In this document: positions 46,625 through 49,687 of the stretch, piece after piece
How the letters are laid out: every line of letters begins with the position of its first letter
Position numbering within the stretch: position 1 is the first letter of the stretch
Assembly: GCA_037446115.1 (NCBI GenBank)
Contig: JBBIJF010000031.1
Location: forward strand, 1-49,687
Direction: 5' to 3'
Source of the DNA: JANWXD01 sp037446115
GTDB taxonomy: Bacteria; Acidobacteriota; Terriglobia; Bryobacterales; Bryobacteraceae
Length of the DNA stretch: 49,687 nucleotides
The notes under the pieces: generated by a model
What the model saw: the letters and a program-made list of their open reading frames with translations, nothing else
Told to the model about the DNA's origin: nothing
Database searches by the model: none
Program-made: the position numbers and the translations under genes

Positions 46625-49600
46625 CTAAAAGCTTAGCCGCAAGCCGAAGCGGAACTGCCGGAACGTCGGCGTCGCCAGCGAGTCAAGCGTGCTCGTGATG
46701 GAGGAGAAGTTATTCAGCGTCTGTATCGTGCCGTCCGGGTTGAGTCGCATGCTGGCCACGTTGGCCCCCGGATTGGCAAACTTGGGCGTGTTGGTAAGAT
46801 TGAACGATTCGGCCTTGAATTCCATGCGGAAGCGCTCATTCAGCGAGAACGTGCGGAACAGGCTCAGGTCGAGGTTCCACAATCCGGGGCCGCGCATCGT
46901 ATTGCGGCCCGTCGTACCGAATCGCACACCCGTCGGCTGGCGGAAAGCGAGGGGGTCGAACCACATCTTGTTGGGCCCGATCTCGCCGAGCACGCGCACC
47001 TTGCCCGAAGCGACCAGGTCCGCCGTCTGCACGTTGCCCGGGGCGTTCAGCGCCGAACCATCGGCCGTCACCGTGAACGGGGTCCCCGTGTAGGCGCTGA
47101 AGACGCCGTTGGTTTGCCAGCCCCGCAGCAGCCAGGACAGCGGCCCCGACTGCGCCCACGGCTTGTTGGGCCCGAACGGCAATTCGTACAGGAATCCCAT
47201 GGTGAACATGTGGGTGCGGTCATAGCCGGCGGGAGCCCGGTTCCAGCGAAGCATCGGCCCCCAGTTGCGGTCCAGGAATGCATTGCCGTCGTCATCGGTG
47301 AGGTTGATCGCCTTGGACCACGTATAAGCCCCTTTGAGGAAAAGTCCGCCTCGAAACGGCCGGTTGAGGGCCACTTGCAAGCCGTGATAGTTTCCGCTGG
47401 CGGAACCTTCGAACATGTATGTCGTGATGGCGCGCCCCAGTCGCGCGTAGAGGGGCCGCCCGGTCGGCCCTCCCCCGGGAGGCGCCGCGTTGATGTCGCG
47501 GTGGAGGAACTGGTGCACAGTCTGCGTGCCTACGTAGGCCAGCGAGGCCACCAGCTCCGCGGGCAGCTTCCGCTCGAGTGTGAAGTTCCACGACTGAATG
47601 TAACCACGCTGAAGCTGCCCACCCCAGGGGCTGCCCCGGCCCATTTCCACCGTGGGCGGCAAATCGATAATCCCGCTGCTGATGTCGGGCAGCGGAACCG
47701 GCGGAATTCCCTGCTCGAGGGTTCCGGCCCAAGCCCAGGGATGGGACGCCACGAAAGAAGCGCTGATCGCCGCCGGATAAAGCCCGCGCATCGGGCGTGA
47801 CAGAGGCAGTGGGTCATAGGTGATTCCGTATCCGCTGCGCAGAACGGTGTTCTCCGTCACCCGCCAGGCGAAGCCGAAGCGGGGAGCGAACAGCCTCTTG
47901 CTGGTCGTGATGCCTACGTTGTCAGGATTGCCGCCGATGCGGCCGAGATAGACCTTGTTCGTCGCCGGATCCCAGCGCTCCACACCCCGGTCCCGCCGGC
48001 TGATCAGCGGATAGTACTCGTAGCGTAAGCCCAGGTTCAGCGTAAGCCGGCGGCTCACTTGCCAGCGGTCGCGCAGATACCAGCCGAACTGCCACTCGCG
48101 GTTGGTCATCTCGAAAAACTGGACCGTCTTGCCCATGGAGGAAGGCAGCCCGAGCAAGAAGGCCGCATACTGGTTCAAGTAGTTCGCCGTGTAACCTCGC
48201 GTCCCGGTAATATTGCCGCTAAAAGTCAGCACGCCACGGGGACCCGACCCGACTTCCGGCTGCCAGTGATCCATGTGATAACGGACCAGATCGAATCCCC
48301 AGCGCAGCTCGTGCGCGCCCGATATCTTCGTGGTGTTGGTCGTGTAGGTGAACGTACGCTCCTTCCGAAACAGCGGAAGCCATGTATTGGTGTTCCCCCA
48401 GGCCGTGAAGCCATGATTGATGGCCGGCATGCCGCTGTAGCACTTACCGTCCGGGGCCGGACAGGCCTTCTTGACCTGCTCCGCTCCAGCCGCATAACCT
48501 GTGACCACGGGATCGTTCGTATTCGGTATGCCCCACCGCTCCGAACCATAATTCGTGCCGTAGTCGGGACCCAGGACCGTTTGATCAAATTTTGTGAAAG
48601 CAAACGTCCCGTCCGTGACGAAGGTGGGCGACAGCGTCCAGGTGTGGCCGAAGGTCCAGATGTTGACGTTGGTGTCCCCCGTGCCGACCCCGGCCCGGCT
48701 CAGACCCGGCCCGCCTACCTCCCCCAAAGCAAACTGCGAACTCACCGGCGCATCCATCCGGCTGTACTTGCCCCAGATCGCCAGCGCCGTCCGCGGGTTC
48801 CAGTTCACCTTCAGATCGTAGTTCTTCCGGTCCAGCTTCTCCGTCCCCGAGTTGAAATAGTTGTTCAGCGTCCCCTGCGACGTCCCCGGCAGGTTCGGCA
48901 GCGGCGCCTTCTCCTGGATCCGCCGGCTGATCGCGCTGATCCGGTCCGCCGGAATCCGGTTGCCCGCAAACGGCACCCGCCCGCTGCCGTCCGCATTCCC
49001 CGTCAGCGGATCGTAAATCGTCACCGGCAGCCCGCTGAAGTCTCCGGCGCGGATCCGCTCCGTTGGCACCGAAAACGGCGACGGCGAGATCCCCGAACGC
49101 TCCAGCGTCGTCTCCTGGCTGAAAAAGTAAAACAGCTTGTCCTTCACAATCGGCCCCCCGACCGTGCCCCCAAAGATGTTGAAAATCGACTTCGCCTTGC
49201 CGCGGTCGGGCGGAAGGAAGAAATTGCGCGCGTACAGCCGCTGGTTGTCGTGGTAGTGGAACAGCGAGCCGTGCAGTTCGTTGGTGCCGCTCTTGGTGGC
49301 CACCGTGACGGCGGCGCCCCCCGCCATCCCCTGCTCGGCGTCGAAGGAGCCCGTGGTGATGCTCACCGTGTCAACGGACTCCACCGGCGGCACGTACACC
49401 ATGTGGTGCGGCAGCCACACAAACACGTTCATGGCGCCATCCACCCGCGCGTTGTTCATGTTCCGCGCCGTGCCGTTGATGTTGGTGGTGAGGGCGCGCG
49501 CGGGGGTGTCCACCACCGCGTTCTGGAAGTTGGCCGGCGTGGCGCCCGGAACCAGATTGATCAGGCTCTGGAAGTTGCGGTAGTTGGCCAGCGGCAGATT

Positions 49601-49687
49601 GCTGATCTCGCGCGTGGTGATCTCGGCCCGCACATCGGACTTGTCCGTCTGCAGCACCGCCGCCTCGGCCGCCACCGTGATCTGCTC
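46625..49687 (-). CDS. TonB-dependent receptor, Oar-like (copy 2, partial, N-terminus off window)
   Basis: This open frame of about 1,020 codons enters from the right edge and ends at 46625 with a barrel signal (RQFRFGLRLSF). It lacks the signal peptide and regulatory domain only because the window stops. From the right edge to 48618 it is identical to copy 1. Beyond that, the barrel differs in many residues, for example TDGTFAFTKFDQTVLGPDYG against LDSTFAFTKFDQSVVGPDHG, while blocks such as NRYQSWNF-type loops and the last ~120 residues remain similar. The two genes are tandem in the same direction, 223 bases apart. The changed barrel parts may give different substrates (inference). Confidence 0.92.
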   Translation of the reverse strand, partial: EQITVAAEAAVLQTDKSDVRAEITTREISNLPLANYRNFQSLINLVPGATPANFQNAVVDTPARALTTNINGTARNMNNARVDGAMNVFVWLPHHMVYVPPVESVDTVSITTGSFDAEQGMAGGAAVTVATKSGTNELHGSLFHYHDNQRLYARNFFLPPDRGKAKSIFNIFGGTVGGPIVKDKLFYFFSQETTLERSGISPSPFSVPTERIRAGDFSGLPVTIYDPLTGNADGSGRVPFAGNRIPADRISAISRRIQEKAPLPNLPGTSQGTLNNYFNSGTEKLDRKNYDLKVNWNPRTALAIWGKYSRMDAPVSSQFALGEVGGPGLSRAGVGTGDTNVNIWTFGHTWTLSPTFVTDGTFAFTKFDQTVLGPDYGTNYGSERWGIPNTNDPVVTGYAAGAEQVKKACPAPDGKCYSGMPAINHGFTAWGNTNTWLPLFRKERTFTYTTNTTKISGAHELRWGFDLVRYHMDHWQPEVGSGPRGVLTFSGNITGTRGYTANYLNQYAAFLLGLPSSMGKTVQFFEMTNREWQFGWYLRDRWQVSRRLTLNLGLRYEYYPLISRRDRGVERWDPATNKVYLGRIGGNPDNVGITTSKRLFAPRFGFAWRVTENTVLRSGYGITYDPLPLSRPMRGLYPAAISASFVASHPWAWAGTLEQGIPPVPLPDISSGIIDLPPTVEMGRGSPWGGQLQRGYIQSWNFTLERKLPAELVASLAYVGTQTVHQFLHRDINAAPPGGGPTGRPLYARLGRAITTYMFEGSASGNYHGLQVALNRPFRGGLFLKGAYTWSKAINLTDDDGNAFLDRNWGPMLRWNRAPAGYDRTHMFTMGFLYELPFGPNKPWAQSGPLSWLLRGWQTNGVFSAYTGTPFTVTADGSALNAPGNVQTADLVASGKVRVLGEIGPNKMWFDPLAFRQPTGVRFGTTGRNTMRGPGLWNLDLSLFRTFSLNERFRMEFKAESFNLTNTPKFANPGANVASMRLNPDGTIQTLNNFSSITSTLDSLATPTFRQFRFGLRLSF
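48618..49687 (-). repeat. Segment identical to 44984-46053 (receptor copy 2)
   Basis: This is the partner of the identical block in copy 1, offset 3,634 bases. It covers the plug and the first barrel part and is cut by the window end. Confidence 0.9.

Overview
The window looks like a GC-rich chromosome segment of an acidobacterium, most likely of the Bryobacterales/Solibacter type. This is inferred from two very large Oar-like TonB-dependent receptors with a carboxypeptidase-regulatory N-terminal domain, several Tat-exported redox enzymes, a class II (B12-dependent) ribonucleotide reductase, a type B succinate dehydrogenase and the general style of the proteins. No rRNA or other decisive taxonomic marker is present.

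Layout. (1) 1-4.25 kb: a leftward prophage-type block with a small-terminase-like protein, a GpA-type large terminase, two small unknowns and a ParB-domain DNA methyltransferase cut by the left edge. (2) 4.25-8.3 kb: a degraded accessory zone. It holds a small unknown gene whose ribosome-binding site lies in a hairpin, two direct plus one inverted copy of a palindrome-cored repeat (a fourth weak copy lies near 8.15 kb), a 20-bp perfect palindrome, the 3' half of a tRNA-Val gene (a probable integration scar), a truncated DISARM DrmA-like gene and a HigB/HigA-type toxin-antitoxin pair. (3) 8.36-8.71 kb: tRNA-Pro(GGG) and tRNA-Ser(TGA). (4) 8.8-17.2 kb: a SIS-domain sugar-phosphate enzyme and a secretin-like protein facing left. 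Facing right are an AAA ATPase, tRNA-Arg(TCG), an SMP-30 family protein and a tightly overlapped run of Nudix hydrolase, MutS2 and a DUF123 protein. (5) 17.2-22.4 kb: periplasmic molybdenum enzymes, namely a TtrA-like bis-MGD oxidoreductase with its Fe-S partner (which ends in a haem-c-type CXXCH motif), and MsrP. (6) 22.5-29.8 kb: an FAD oxidoreductase, a coiled-coil repeat protein, nrdJ with two candidate NrdR boxes around its promoter, and an ECF sigma / anti-sigma / Spy-like chain. (7) 29.9-42.9 kb: a carbamoyltransferase with gltX, sdhCAB, a Tat-exported enolase-superfamily protein, an FmdB-type zinc ribbon with dacB, an unknown exported protein, an MFS transporter and an alpha/beta hydrolase. 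(8) 42.98 kb to the right edge: two tandem Oar-like receptors that share about 1,070 bp without any difference I could see.

Most of the window is ordinary chromosomal housekeeping and accessory metabolism. The unusual part is 4.2-8.3 kb, which reads as the scar of integrated elements carrying defence genes. Other points of interest are the shared identical block in the receptor genes, the NrdR-box/promoter arrangement of nrdJ and the CXXCH tail of the Fe-S subunit. I found no CRISPR array, no complete insertion sequence and no integrase.
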